Source: Sphaerolaimus hirsutus | Lineage: Eukaryota > Nematoda > Chromadorea > Monhysterida > Sphaerolaimidae | Assembly (NCBI GenBank): GCA_964036195.1 | Contig: OZ038457.1 | Coordinates: 10,939,147-11,003,146, forward strand | Direction: 5' to 3' | Length of the DNA: 64,000 bases | In this document: in pieces, positions 42,016 to 53,540 of the stretch | Position numbering within the stretch: position 1 is the first letter of the stretch | Layout: the number at the start of each line of letters is the position of its first letter | Position numbers and translations under genes: made by a program | Notes under the pieces: model-generated | What the model was told of the DNA's origin: nothing | The model's database searches: none | Seen by the model: only the letters and a program-made list of their open reading frames with translations

Positions 42016-42230
42016 ATTTGACGTGCCACGCGTTCGCTGTTGTCCGTAACGTCTACAATAATTTTTGGCATGCTGCCAAGTCTTGATTGCACTCAATTCG
42101 TTCACACTGAGAGAGGGCTACCAATGTGGTGCGACAAGGAGAGCGATGCTTATCAAAGTTGAGAGACTCGCGGTGAGTGCAGTCATAGTTTGAGACTTGG
42201 ATCCAAGTTTTTTATTGGCCCCACACAAGC
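42016..42230 (+). pseudogene. Gene-family array: chimeric exon remnant
   Basis: Third-exon sequence (gttgtccgtaacgtctacaa, tggcatgctgccaagtc) is joined at about 42110 to the end of the first exon (ctaccaatgtggtgcgacaagg) with its GTGAGT donor at 42172. This order is opposite to the other units, which indicates recombination between copies. Confidence 0.5.
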
Positions 42231-43670
42231 TGGTTTTCAAGGTTCCCTCTGTGAAAACCCATTATTTTGTTTTCAAATTCATTTAAACAGTCTGTGTAAT
42301 GAGCCAAACGGCCGCCATCTTTGTTTTTTTTCTATTTTTCCTCCGGAAGAACACATATTTGAAAACTCTGGTAAAATGCTGCAGACAAAATATTTTTTTG
42401 TAGAATAAGTACAAATTTGTAGGACAAGCTGTAAGCGGCATGTGATGCAGAAAATTATGCTTGATTTTTGGGACTGTATTGTGTATTTTTAGCGCTGTTA
42501 TACATATTTTTAAAAATTAATTCATTTTATAACTATAAATATTTTTAAAAATTTGGTTTTACATTGTATATGATATCCGTCTCAGATATATGTCCAGTTT
42601 TTTTTTCTCTTTCATTTGATACCATGTTTCATGATAGAAGTTCAAAGATGATGGAGAAATTGTTGTGATGCTCAAAACATTAAATAATTTTTTTAAATTA
42701 CATCCCTGTATCTGTAATTATCACATTATCACAGTAAAAAGCCCTTATTTTTTCACATCAAACAAAAAAAACTGAATTCAATAACATTTCTGCAAAACAA
42801 GTAATGATATTTTTATACAATCCACTTTATAATTTTTTTAAAAATCACAAGTGCAATTCAAACAGCTGATTTTGTATGTAAATGAAAGCCAAAAAAATGA
42901 ACAACAAGTGAACACTGACTGCGACGATGTCACATTCAAGACACTAGCACAAAAAAATAAAAACAATTTTATTGTATTGTTTTCAGAAATGTTTTCATTT
43001 AATATTACAATCTGTCACGAAATTTAACATAAACATGAACCTTTTTGAAAACTCAAAAGTTATCTAGATCTATCCATGGAATTGAGGAATTGAGTGAAAG
43101 TCTTGTAAAAGAAAAGTAAAGATGCAAAAAAAGGCTTGGAAAACATCACATAGTCTTTTTATGTTTCCAGAGATTTTTTCAAAATTATTTACTGTATGTG
43201 CACAACTTCCAAGTGTCAGTGCAAAAGGTATAAATTAACTACCAAGCACTCAGTGGCGGCCATTACAACACTCCAGCCTGCAGCAAAAACACCAAAAACT
43301 CCAGTCCAGCTGAGCCAAGCAGTGCAGCTGTGAAGCAGTGCAATGAAGCAAGAAAATCTAGAGCTGCACAGGAAAACTCAGCTTAGTAAATGTGATGCAA
43401 GGTGGAAGTGCACAAAATAAGACATATGTAATATGCAGAAAATCAGGTTTGGCACCTGGCCAGATACTGTTTAGTTGTTTAGTCACTGTGGAGTGTTGAT
43501 GCTGGTATCAACCTCACGTTGCAACAACATAAATACCATAAATATGACATCAACCCCACATAAATATGACATAATCAATATAATAAAACTCCCACTTCAC
43601 AACATCATAAATCTAAAACTTTTCAAAATTGGTAATAACTTATGGAAACAGGTGACATATGCAGTTGTCA
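42231..43670. other. AT-rich stretch, nothing recognised
   Basis: Long A/T runs and short frames only. Confidence 0.4.
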
Positions 43671-43671
43671 C

Positions 43672-44280
43672 CTGAAACGTCGCCACAGCGACGTTTTTTT
43701 AAAAAAAAATTATTTTATTTTATATAAATCCCAAGTTTTCTACGACCCTATCATCAGATGCAGCAAAAAATACTGCATCTACAGTGTCAATTTTACATAA
43801 ACCCATTCATCCAGTGGTTTTTAAAGGATTTTGAAGTAAGTTGGCGAAATTTTGTAAACTGGTGATGCTGGGCGACGATTTTCCTACTTTTGATGTGTGA
43901 GGCGACGCATTTTCACATTTGTTCCACAGATATTGAAAACTGGCGCGTACAGCGACGTACAGCGACGTCGCCGTACGTCGCTCTACATCTCTACATTCAC
44001 AAATGTTCTGCAAATTTGAAAACTGTAATGTACATTTTTGAAAACTAATTTATTCAATTTTAAGTTTTCAAAATTGTCTTCAGAGTATTATAGTGGCGAC
44101 GCGTCGCCGCTACAGAGGCGACGCGTCGCCCTACGGTTTTCAAAAATGTTCTGCAAATGTGAACTTTGAACGGCAAATGTGACTTGCCGAAACCAATATT
44201 CACATATGCTGTCACTTATTGAAAAATAAAAGTGCAAATTGCACACTTTTGAATTCCATACAGCGACGCGTCGCCTAGGA
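43672..44280. repeat. GCGACG/CGACGCGTCGC-containing repeat
   Basis: At least seven cgtcgc or gcgacg clusters occur at 43678, 43870, 43908, 43950-43985, 44095, 44118 and 44263, several palindromic (gcgacgcgtcgc). They alternate with AT-rich sequence sharing caaatgttctgcaaa. Possibly a fold-back element; ends not resolved. Confidence 0.5.
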
Positions 44281-44394
44281 GAGTTTTCAAAAAGGAACAT
44301 TGAAAACCAGCTTGTGTGGCCACATTGCATCTAGTTCAACCTTAAAAATGTGAGAGCCTTGTGATGCGCTATCATTACCCCCTCCATTTTTCAG

Positions 44395-44560
44395 CGTGTG
44401 GGTGCATCAGCCACACTCTGGTGCCGTGACAGTGTCTACAGTCGGCAAAACTTGCCACATGTGATCCAGCCCACATTTCTGGTGAAAGCGACAATCCACG
44501 CTGTTCCTTTGTCATACTTGGCTGTCTTGCAGTTTGAAGTTAGTCACACCGATAAAATTT
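44395..44560 (+). pseudogene. Gene-family array, unit B: second exon, frameshifted
   Basis: Matches 51946-52110 after ccatttttcag but lacks one base near gcatcag, and so is out of frame. The upstream intron (ttgcatctagttcaaccttaaaaatgtgag) is conserved with the other units. Confidence 0.5.
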
Positions 44561-44586
44561 AATAAAAATATACAAAATACTTTTTG

Positions 44587-45470
44587 GCCCACCGCACACT
44601 GCAAAGTGTAACAGGAAGTTCGGACGATTTTTGCATGGTCGGAATTCAAAGGCGGAAATAAAAGGATGGGTGGAATTCAAAATCGTCCGAACTAGGGTTC
44701 GAAAAAACGTTTTTTTCACACGATCTTTTTTTAAAAAACAACGTTTTTTTATTATTAAAAAAACGTTTTTTTAAAGCTCCCAGATATGACCTAGTGTCAA
44801 CATATATAGGTATATCAGACAGTGGCAATACTCTGTGATGTTAAATATGACCATATAATGGCTGTGGAGCCATGGGATAGCATAATAAGTGGTGATTTTT
44901 GTCAAAAATATCCATTTTTTTGTCGACATGTTTGTTTATCGGCTTATACTTGAATGTTCGTGACTTCAAGTGAAGTTTGGCATGGAATACTCATCAAACA
45001 AGGTTATAAAAGGAGGTTGTTACTTTGGGAGTGATGTTACACACTGTGGAGGTACATGGAAGCACATGACCTCAATATTATATACTACAGCAACATATGA
45101 CGGCTTATTAACCCATGGTAGCACATAGAAATGCATGATTTGATACTAAAAATGCTACAAAACCAATGAAAACTACCACTAATGTCAATTTGTGTGTGAA
45201 ATTGCGCTCTTGCGCGCAAAAATTTTCCAAAATACCTAGTGCTTAGTACTGAAAAATTTCAGCCGATGTTTTTTTAAAAAAAAAAACAACATTTCGGACG
45301 TCATGTTTTTTTTAAAAGTTTTTTTTATTTATAAAAAACGTTTAAAAAAAACATCGGGCAACCCTAGTCCGAACCGACCCCCATTTCAATTCCACCTTCA
45401 CAAAGTCCGGACTTTTTGCGCGCGGGCGGAATTGTTCGCATGCGGGCGGAAGTCTTCCGGATGATCCGAA
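44587..45470. mobile_element. CCGCACACTG-type MITE split by an hAT-like element
   Basis: The left part (44587-44692: caccgcacactgcaaagtg, gtcggaattcaaa) and right part (45375-45470) flank the insertion at 44693. The GGCGGAATTC words resemble the 12898 family. The right terminus is unclear. Confidence 0.5.
44693..45366. mobile_element. 674-bp hAT-like element, perfect 8-bp duplication
   Basis: TAGGGTTCGAAAAAACG...GGGCAACCCTA is flanked by GTCCGAAC at 44685-44692 and 45367-45374. Its interior matches the other members. Confidence 0.9.
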
Positions 45471-45533
45471 ATACAAATTTTCTTCCCTCTTTCTGACATC
45501 AATTATCATAAACACTATTCCTTTTCCACACAG

Positions 45534-46305
45534 ATTCGACGTGCATTACGCGATCGCTGTTGTCCGTAACGTCTACAACAATTTTTGGCTTGCAGCCAAG
45601 TCTTTATTGCACTCAATTTGTTCACACTGAGGGAAGATTACGTTTATCCCCGGAGAAACGACCCAAAAGTTTTGATGAATTTGGTTAGTTGCTGTAAATC
45701 GTGTTCGTTGTTCGACTGCCGGAGATTGTAAATATGAGATACATTTTATTGGTTCGATTGATTCAGGCAGCCAGGTGTTAAGGGATATAAATATAAAAAG
45801 CTCCAGTGAGAGTTTACAATTAGGGTGTTTACAGGAATCTTGTAGATTTGTAAGACCTCTGCGGGTGTTTAAATAGATAGTAAATTCCTCCAAAGGTAAA
45901 ATTTGGCAAAAACTAATGAAAATCAGCGATTTTGTGCGAAAATTGAGGCAAAACTACATAAAAATTACCCCATATCTGATCGATGGAATTTGTACGCGAT
46001 TTAGCCAAAATTTGTCACTTGGCAGGGTACAGGGGGGCAAACTGTCAATTATCGTGGTGTTGAATTCTAATCGCATCACAATTCGCAAATGTTTGATATC
46101 GTCGCAAATAATCCCAAATCAATACTGTTCCATCTCAGGGTCCGGGGTATTTCATGATAGACCCAAATTGGCGCCGGGCGTCCAGCTCGGGGTTCGCCGA
46201 CATCGCCCTGTTCAATTTGGCCAGCGCTGCGATCCAAGATTAAACTCGCTTAAAACAATATTTGGTTCAATGGTGACATGGCGGCAAGGGTCTGGATATG
46301 AGTAG
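45534..46305 (+). pseudogene. Gene-family array, unit B: third and fourth exon-like segments
   Basis: The third exon (45534-about 45693) follows ccacacag and ends near a GTTAGT donor. The fourth (46139-46305) follows catctcag and ends TAG|GTAAGT. In the fourth, one frame reads GPGYFMIDPNWRRASSSGFA then hits a stop after AIQD because of a small deletion relative to 54977; another frame stays open to the donor. The intron between them is conserved in the other units. Confidence 0.5.
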
Positions 46306-46356
46306 GTAAGTCGCTGACCCGCAATTCCACTGGTCTGCTCCTCCTGACTATTGTAA

Positions 46357-47430
46357 TGGCGCTCCGCACACAGAAATTTCAAAAAACTGTTCGAACACTT
46401 CGTTTTCAAGGTAGGAACCCTAAAAAATTTTCGAAAAAGTTTGTATGGCTTCCCATTTTGATAAATTTTGAGTTCGTACTTTACACAGTTCATGCTCAGC
46501 ACCTACTCAAATCGTCATCTGAGTAAGTGCTGAGCATGAACTGTGTAAAGTGCGAACTGTAAACATGAACTCAAAATTTTTCGTAAGTGGAACCTATACA
46601 AATTGGCGCTCCACACACAGCTATTTTAAAAATAAGTTTGAAAGTTTTTTGCCAAAGTATGAATCAGGGGTCTTGTAGATTTGGACCCCCGCGGGGGTTC
46701 AGATAGATAGTAAATCGCTCCTCCGGAGGGATAGATAGCTGAAAAAAATTTTTTCGGGGGGGGGGCGGGGGTTGGGGGGTTCAATATATAGGCTATTTTG
46801 AGGTTTAGAAGCTAAAAAGGGGAAAAAATCGCTAAAAATAGGTGAAACATAGCTAAAAATAGGTTAAGAGTAGGTACAAATAGCTACACAAGCACATAAA
46901 TAGCCAACAATAGCTGAAAATGTGCGATAAGACATACACATTGATGATTTTGATGGTGAAAATATATGAATAGGTATGAAAAGTAGCGATTTTGAGTGAA
47001 AATTATGGGGGGGGGGGGTTCAGGGGATGTAGCCAAAAATTGCGCCTTGAAATAGATAGATAGCTGAGCGGCCTCCGGGACAGATAGATAGCTGGAGCGT
47101 TTGGGGGGTAACCCCCCCCCCCCCCAACCCCCCTACCAGACTACTGGTATGAATTCCGTATTTCTTCTAATAGAAGAGCACCGTTCTATTCACATTTCGT
47201 CAACTTGTTTACCTGCTGTTCTATTGGAGGTTGACGAAAAAATAGAACAACATTCTTCTATTAGAAGAAATACAGTATGCAGACTTTGCCAAAAAACGTT
47301 CGAACTTTTTTTAAAAATGGCTGTGTGTGGAGCGGCATTTTCTAATTTTATTAGGGTTCTGACTTTGAAAAAAAGCGTTCGAACTTATTTTTGTAAAATT
47401 GCTGTGTGTGGAACCGCAATTTTTACACCA
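46357..47430. mobile_element. GCGCTCCACACACAG-type elements with nested repeats
   Basis: Terminus-like ggcgctccgcacacag (46359) and ggcgctccacacacag (46604), and the complement tgtgtgtggagcggc (47322), suggest two or three overlapping copies. A near-perfect palindrome at 46465-46560 (actttacacagttcatgctcagcac) sits in the first. The TA-MITE at 47157 and the block with gatagatagctg motifs lie in the second. Confidence 0.5.
47157..47276. mobile_element. TA-inserting MITE (CCGTATTTCTTCTAATAG family)
   Basis: CCGTATTTCTTCTAATAGAA to TTCTATTAGAAGAAATACAG, followed by TA. Confidence 0.75.
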
Positions 47431-47744
47431 ATATTTTAAGCGACTGCTTCAAAGTGAATTTTTCTGACAACCTAAACTTCTAAAAATCTTTTTTTCTAAA
47501 ACGTTTCGTATATCTGTTTTGAACACATTCACCAAATTGAATCATTTTTGATATCAACGACAGTCAACAGTGTTTGTAAGAGTCCTAATTATGGTAAACT
47601 CCAATGTGTTCAAAACTGATATTTTTATATCAATTTTGGGAAATTCGGTTGTCAGCTTGTGTATCTGGCCAAAAGCAAATAACATTGAAGACTGAATTGT
47701 CAGTTCATGTTTCTGATCGGCACACAATTAATTTCGCGCCACAG

Positions 47745-47930
47745 CCAACTGCGCGGTGACGAGCGTCAACCAACCCCACAACTTCGAGTATGCTCAGGGC
47801 AACCTCCAGCCGATTTATTGTCGCTGCGGCCGATTTTCCGATTTGACGATTTTCCCGGGAGAGAAGTACATTTTCAAAAGGTGTTACGGCAATCTGGATT
47901 TAAAATGGCGAATAGGAATTGTGCGTGGGG
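47745..47930 (+). pseudogene. Gene-family array, unit B: fifth exon, open copy
   Basis: After gcgccacag the frame reads NCAVTSVNQPHNFEYAQGNL, then PIYCRCGRFSDLTIFPGEK and YIFKRCYGNLDLKWRIGIV, about 60 residues without a stop. It starts two bases into a codon, matching the phase-1 end of the fourth exon. Other copies at 53393, 55526 and 62364 have indels. The four Cys residues may be structural; I do not recognise the family. Confidence 0.55.
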
Positions 47931-47995
47931 GGGGGGGGTGGCGACGGCTGTCAGTGTTGTAGTTATTAGACGCGACGTATTTACACCATCACAAC

Positions 47996-48695
47996 TAGGG
48001 ATGGCTAAGGTTTTTTTCAAAGGTTTTTTAAATAAAAAACGTTTTATTTAAAAAAACCCGACCATCGAAACCGTTGTTAAAAAAAACCTTAGCCGAAATT
48101 TTTAGTACTAAGCACTAGGTATTTAGCAATTTTTTGGTGCGCAAGCGCGCAATTTCCCATACCCATAACCTTTGGTGGTTGTTTTCATTGGTTTTGAATC
48201 ATTATTAGTGTGAAAGCTTCCATTTGTTCATGCTATTGTGTCCTAATAAGCCGTGATATGTTAGTGTAGTGTATAATACTTGGTCAAGGTGCCTCCATAT
48301 ACTTGTACAGTGTGCAAAATCACTGCTAATAGATTAGCCTTCTATTGTAACTTACTTTAAACACTATTCAATAGTCTACTTCACTTTAAGTCATGAATGT
48401 TCGACAAAAGCCATATGTGATAAGTCGACATAAAACGGATATTTTTGACAGAAATCACTACTTATAATGATATCCCATGGCTCCACAGCCATTCTATGGC
48501 TATATATAACATCACAAAGCACTGTCACCTGTCTGATTTACCTGTATATGTTGACTCATGACCATATCTGGGAGCTTTTGAAAAAAACGGTTTTATATAA
48601 ACGGTTTTATTAAAATAATACCCTGTTTTTGAAAAAAACGGGTTTTATTTTTAAAAAAACCTTGCGTTGAAAAAAAATTTTTTCAGCCATCCCTG
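47996..48695. mobile_element. 700-bp hAT-like element, perfect 8-bp duplication
   Basis: TAGGGATGGCTAAGG...TTCAGCCATCCCTG, flanked by ATCACAAC at 47988-47995 and 48696-48703. It is inserted in the conserved 3' flank of the gene-family unit; 62560-62600 shows the uninterrupted sequence. Confidence 0.9.
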
Positions 48696-48864
48696 ATCAC
48701 AACAAATAAAAGGTGGAACGGCAAATTAGGAGTTGCCGAAACCTTCATTATTTGCATCTTTCCAAGCTTTTTATTAAAAATTCATGTTCAAAACTCAATT
48801 TTCAGAAAAGTACCAACCCGCACCACCTACAAACTCCTGGTAGGCAAATACTCACCTGGTAAAT

Positions 48865-48965
48865 ATCACGTGTCATGTAGAAGACCCTGCAAAACGTCAG
48901 CTGTCATGTAACAAACCCTGTAAAGTGTCAAATGTCATGAAAACCTCTGTAAAGTGTCATGATAT
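48865..48965. repeat. Degenerate introner-family fragments
   Basis: Three direct motifs (gaccctgcaaaacgtcag, aaccctgtaaagtgtcaaatg, cctctgtaaagtgtcatg) resemble the left arm of the family. No right arm is present. Confidence 0.45.
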
Positions 48966-49114
48966 CCAAGTCTTACTGCACAGTATCCAAATGTTATGTC
49001 CAAAAGTAAGATTATGTACAAAAACATAAGGTTTGGATACGCATTTGAAACACTTTCACTACTTAGCAATAGGTCAATGATCACATTTCATTTGAATCCT
49101 CTTTCCTATTCTAG

Positions 49115-49257
49115 CACGAACAGTATTCAGATTTCTATGGCGGATGCGCACTATGCATCAATGCTTTTATGCGACTGTTAATACTGCTGATATTGAATAT
49201 GGCTACCAATGTGGTGCGACAAGGAGAGCAATGCTTATCACAGTTCAGAGACTCGCG
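49115..49257 (+). pseudogene. Gene-family array, unit C: first exon, open copy
   Basis: After ttcctattctag the frame is open for 47 codons (HEQYSDFYGGCALCINAFMR, then a hydrophobic LLILLILNMATNVV run) to a GTTAGT donor. The same point in the 42172 copy is GTGAGT. The phase-2 end fits the start of the exon at 51946. The hydrophobic run could be a membrane or signal segment. Confidence 0.5.
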
Positions 49258-49457
49258 GTTAGTGCAGTCATAGTTGGGGACGGGGGTCTCCAAGATTTTG
49301 GCCTTCGCGGGGGCTGACTAGATAGCAAATCGCTCCTCCGGAGGGATAGATAGCTGGCAAATTTTTCTGGGGGGGGGGGCGCGGGGGCAAAATATATAGG
49401 CTTTTCAGTGCATAGAAGGCAGAAAGGAGGAAAAATCGCTAAAAAACAGGTTAAAAG

Positions 49458-51341
49458 TAGGGTTGGCCAATGTTTTTTTTAAACATTTTTTATTTTAAAA
49501 AAAACGTTGTTTTTTTTAAAAAACATGACGTCCGAAATGTTTTTTTTAAAAAAAAACATCGACCAAAATTTTTAGTACTAAGCACTAGGTATTTTGCAAA
49601 ATTTTTGCGCGCTTACTAAAAATTTTGGTCGATGTTTTTTTTTAAAAAAAACATTTCGGACGTCATGTTTTTTAAAAAAAACAACGTTTTTTAAAAAATA
49701 AAAAATGTTTTAAAAAAACATTGGCCAACCCTACTTTTAACCTGTTTTTTAGCGATTTTTCCTCCTTTCTGCCTTCTATGCACTGAAAAGCCTATAGATG
49801 GTATAAACGATGTTCTAACGTAACAGAGTAAGTGTTTTGAACGTCTGTTATGCATTTCCCAGACCACAAATCCATGTGCCCATTTTGAGGGGGGGTATTT
49901 CGAGGAAATACGGTATACACAATTTTGTATCGACTATTTGACTTCAGAAATGAACTTTCCAAGCATTTGTCATCATTTTAAAAGTGAAATTACTAAAATC
50001 GGCACAGAAAGAGTCGAGTTATTGATGTCCAAACTTTGCATTTTCTGAAACACACCCAAAAATTTCGAAAATTACCGTCTTTTTATAGACCCACCCTATC
50101 TCCGGTCAGGGGGCTCGTAGGAAAGTTTCGTCGAAATTGTGCGTAGCCCCAACCTGAAACGATATCATATCCAAATTTCAACATTTTTCGCCAAGCGGTT
50201 CCCGAGTTATAAGCACGTGCCGGCAGGTTGACCCCCCCCCCTCAAAATGCTAACCCCAAAATCCCCTATGCCTGTATACTCGGCAGACACGATACTCTAC
50301 AAACAGATAGGAGTTATGTCTTCGGCTGGCAGACGGCCAGCCGAGCACTTATGGAAGGCGTGATGAAGACGACGTGATGGCGAGAGATGATGATGAGAAC
50401 GAAAGTGATCACGTCATGCTGGAGTGTTTCCATCGGAAAAATGTACGGTGTAATGTCATCCGAGTATACGCCCGGCGAATCATTCGGACATTCCGCGCCA
50501 AGCCTCTGCCCAACGCGCTGCGACCAAGCACGATGCTGGGCAGCGCCGCCACGCCGTCCACCAACACCACGCCCGGCGCCACGGAATCCACCGCCACCGC
50601 CGCCATTCCAGTTGCCGCCACAGCCTCTGGGTGGTATTCATACCTAGGAATTCTAAATGGAACCACGGTGCTGTGGAAAAGACTACATAGAATAACGAAC
50701 TTTGGAGTATCTTCATGGCGATCCATACTCTCTTTCTATGAATGCCCACTCGCCTCTGATAAACGTTGCTTCAATTCGTCACAGCGAAAGGCTAGTCGAC
50801 TCGTGTCACAAAACTGCGTTGCGTCTGAATTTCACACACAAATTGACATTGGTGGTTGTTTTCATTGGTTTTGTGGCATTTTTAGTATCAAAGTATCCAT
50901 TTATATGTGCTACCATGGGTTAATAAGCTGTCATATGTCGGTGTAGTATATAATATTGAGGTAATGTGCTTCCATGTAACTCCACAGTGTGTAACTTCAC
51001 TCCCAAAGTAACAACCTCCTTTTATAACTGTGTTTCATCACTATTCCGTGCCAAACTTCACCAGAAGTCACGAACATTTGACTATAAGTCAATATACGAA
51101 CGTATCGACAGAAAAATGGATATTTTTGACACAAATCACCACTTATAATGCTATCCCATGGCTCAACAGCCATTATATGGTCATATATAACATCACAGAG
51201 TATTACCACTGTCTGATATTCCTATATATGTTGACACAAGGTCATATCTGGGAGCTTTTTAAAAAAAACCTTTTTTTAATAAAAAAACGTTGTTTTTAAA
51301 AAAAACATTGAGTTAAAAAAAAACGTTTTTTTCCAACCCTA
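49458..51341. mobile_element. hAT-like element carrying a captured ORF segment
   Basis: TAGGGTTGGCCAATG...TCCAACCCTA is flanked by a perfect GTTAAAAG duplication (49450-49457 and 51342-51349). Family sequence is present at 49458-49612 and 50831-51341 only. Between them lie an inverted copy of the left end plus its host flank (49613-49796), a half-MITE (49797-49914), part of a palindromic element (49915-50270) and an ORF (50374 on). The last three match 58300-59350 in reverse. Confidence 0.8.
50374..50830 (+). CDS. Hypothetical GC-rich ORF, captured copy
   Basis: The frame begins MMARDDDENESDHVMLECFH and stays open past a Thr/Ala-rich centre (NTTPGATESTATAAIP) to VSQNCVASE, where it crosses into hAT sequence and continues artificially to 50946. 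The reverse-complement copy at 58290-58752 shares the same frame to the same residue. Other frames on both strands are also open, so the coding frame is not certain. No family recognised. Confidence 0.4.
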
Positions 51342-51491
51342 GTTAAAAGTACCCAAAATAGACTAAAAATAGGTATATAAACATGTGTATAGGTGAAAGT
51401 CGCTATTTTGAAGGTGACAAACTATAAAATGGTGGGAAAATTAGCGATTTTGAGCGAAAATTTGGGCAAATTTTTTCAAAAATCGCTCCAG

Positions 51492-51697
51492 GTGCCGGTT
51501 CCGCAAGTGGAAAAGTTAAGAGTTGAGTAAAATGATAAATGATAAGTTCAGAGTAAAGTTTAAAGTTAAGAGTTGAGTAAAATCATTTGTCATTTTACTC
51601 AATTCTTAACTCTTAACTTTACTCATAACTTGTCATTTGTCATTTTACTCAACTCTTAACTTTTAACTCTTAACTTTTCCACTTGCGGAACTGGCCC
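51492..51697. mobile_element. Second-family introner-type MITE with proven empty site
   Basis: Termini GTGCCGGTTCCGCAAGTGG and CCACTTGCGGAACTGGCCC; the arms contain aagagttgagtaaaat and complements. CAG stands at 51489-51491 and 51698-51700. At 57976-58005 the same host sequence (atcgctccagataggtagat) is uninterrupted with a single CAG. Confidence 0.9.
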
Positions 51698-51945
51698 CAG
51701 ATAGGTAGATAGCTGGCCGATTTTGGGGATAGATAGCGAACAATTTTGCCTCCGGGATAGATAGATAGCTGTGCGGCCTCCGGGATAGACAGATTGCTGG
51801 CGGATTTTTTTTGGGGAGGGGACAGCCCCCCCCCCTCGGAGACCCCTGGTTATGGACTTAGATCCAAGTTTTTAATTGCATCTAGTTCAGCTTTAAAAAT
51901 GTTATAACTTTGTGATGCACTATCATTACCCCCTCCATTTTTCAG

Positions 51946-52110
51946 CGTGTGGGTGCATCGAGCCACACTCTGGTGCCTTGGCACTGTGTCTGCATTCGGC
52001 TGGCAATCCGTGTCACATGTGATCGAGCCCACATGTCTGGTGAAAGTGACAATGCACTCTCTGCCTTTGTCATACATGAGTGTCTTGCAGTTTGAAGTTA
52101 GTCACATTTA
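51946..52110 (+). pseudogene. Gene-family array, unit C: second exon, best copy
   Basis: After ccatttttcag the frame reads VWVHRATLWCLGTVSAFGWQ, then SVSHVIEPTCLVKVTMHSLP and ends near FEVSH. Candidate donors are GTTAGT at 52096 or later. Three other copies confirm the segment. Confidence 0.5.
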
Positions 52111-52270
52111 CAAAATTTTAAGGAAAAATGTACAAAAGACTTTTTTATTATAATTCTTGCGTGCAGAAATATGCACGATTGTTTTTATATCTAGTGATGA
52201 TCTGAGATACAAATTTTCTTCCCTGATTTCTGACATCAATTATCATAAACAGTTTTCCTTTACCGCGCAG

Positions 52271-53019
52271 ATTCGACGTGCATTACGCGCTTGCTGTTAT
52301 CCGTAACGTCTACAACAATTTTTGGCATGCTGCCAAATCTTAATTGCACTCAATTTGTACACCATAAGGGAAGATTATGCCTATCCATACTCCCGGAGAA
52401 ACAACCCAAAAGTTTTCACGAATTTGGCGAGTTGTTTGGCGTTGTTTGACGACCGGAGATGTAGATACTAGGTACGTTTTATTAGCTCGATTGATTCGGG
52501 CTGCCAGGTTTTCAGGGATATAAAAATTTAAACGCTGCAGTGACAGTTTACAATCAGGGTGTTTACAGAAATCTTGTAGATTTGTAAGATCTCTGTGGGG
52601 TTCAGGTAGATAGTAAATCGCTTCAAAGGTGAAAGTGGGCAAAAACGTCTGAAAATCAGCGATTTTGTGCGAAAATTGACCCGAAACTACTCAAAAATTG
52701 CCACAAAACTGATCGATGGCATTTGTACGCGATTTGGCCAAAATTTCCGGGCAATTTGTCAATTATCGTGGTGTTGAATTCCAATCACTCCACAATTCGC
52801 AAATGTTTTATATCGTCGCAAATAATCCCAAATCAATACTGTTCCATCTCAGGGTCCGGGGTATTTCATGATAGACCCAAATTGGCACCGGACGTCCAGC
52901 TCGGGGTTCACCGACATCGTCCTGTTCAATTTGGCCAGCGCTGCAATCCAAGATTCAACTCGTTTATAACAATATTTGGTTCAATGGTGACATGGCGGCA
53001 AGGGTCTGGATATGAGTAG
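52271..53019 (+). pseudogene. Gene-family array, unit C: third and fourth exon-like segments
   Basis: The third exon follows ttaccgcgcag. One frame opens FDVHYALAVIRNVYNNFWHA and stops soon after; another stays open further. The fourth exon (52853-53019) follows catctcag and ends before GTAGGT; its GPGYFMIDPNW frame is cut short near AIQDSTRL. Decay differs from that in unit B. Confidence 0.5.
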
Positions 53020-53392
53020 GTAGGTTACTGACCCGCAATTTCATAGTTCCGCTCCTCCCGACTACCATAATTTTTACACCAATATTTCAAGCGACTGCTT
53101 TTAAGTGAATTTCTTAGCGAAATCAACCGTAACTTCCCAAAAATGTTTTCTAAAATTTTATAAGTTTCATAAATCTGTTTTGAACACATTCACCAACTTT
53201 AATCATTTTTGATGTCAACGGCCATCAACAGTATTTGTCAGAGTCCTCATTCTGGTAAACTCAAATGTGTTCAAAACTGATAATTTTCTATCAATTTTGT
53301 AAAATTTGGTTGTCAACTAGTGTATCCGGACCAAAAGCAAATAACATTGAAGACTGAATTCGGATCGGCACACAATTAATTTCGCGCCACAG

Positions 53393-53540
53393 CCGACCGC
53401 GCAGCCGAGTGCGTCAACCAGCCCGACAACTTCGAGTACGCGCAAGCAACCTCCAGCCGATTTATTGCGCCGTGTGGGAGGGAACATTTTTTCAAGAGGT
53501 GTTTTGTTTCAGCTATCGATGAATAGGTATTGTGCGTTAT
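53393..53540 (+). pseudogene. Gene-family array, unit C: fifth exon remnant
   Basis: Matches 47745-47930 (caaccagcccgacaacttcgagtacgc) but carries deletions that remove the CRCGRF segment and shift the frame. Downstream 53541-54050 is AT-rich and shares flank sequence with 55740-55990 and 62580-62760. Confidence 0.5.

Noticed and set aside
50830-50946. C-terminal 38 residues of the 190-residue frame at 50374
   Set aside because: They are encoded by hAT-like element sequence beyond the capture junction and absent from the other copy.
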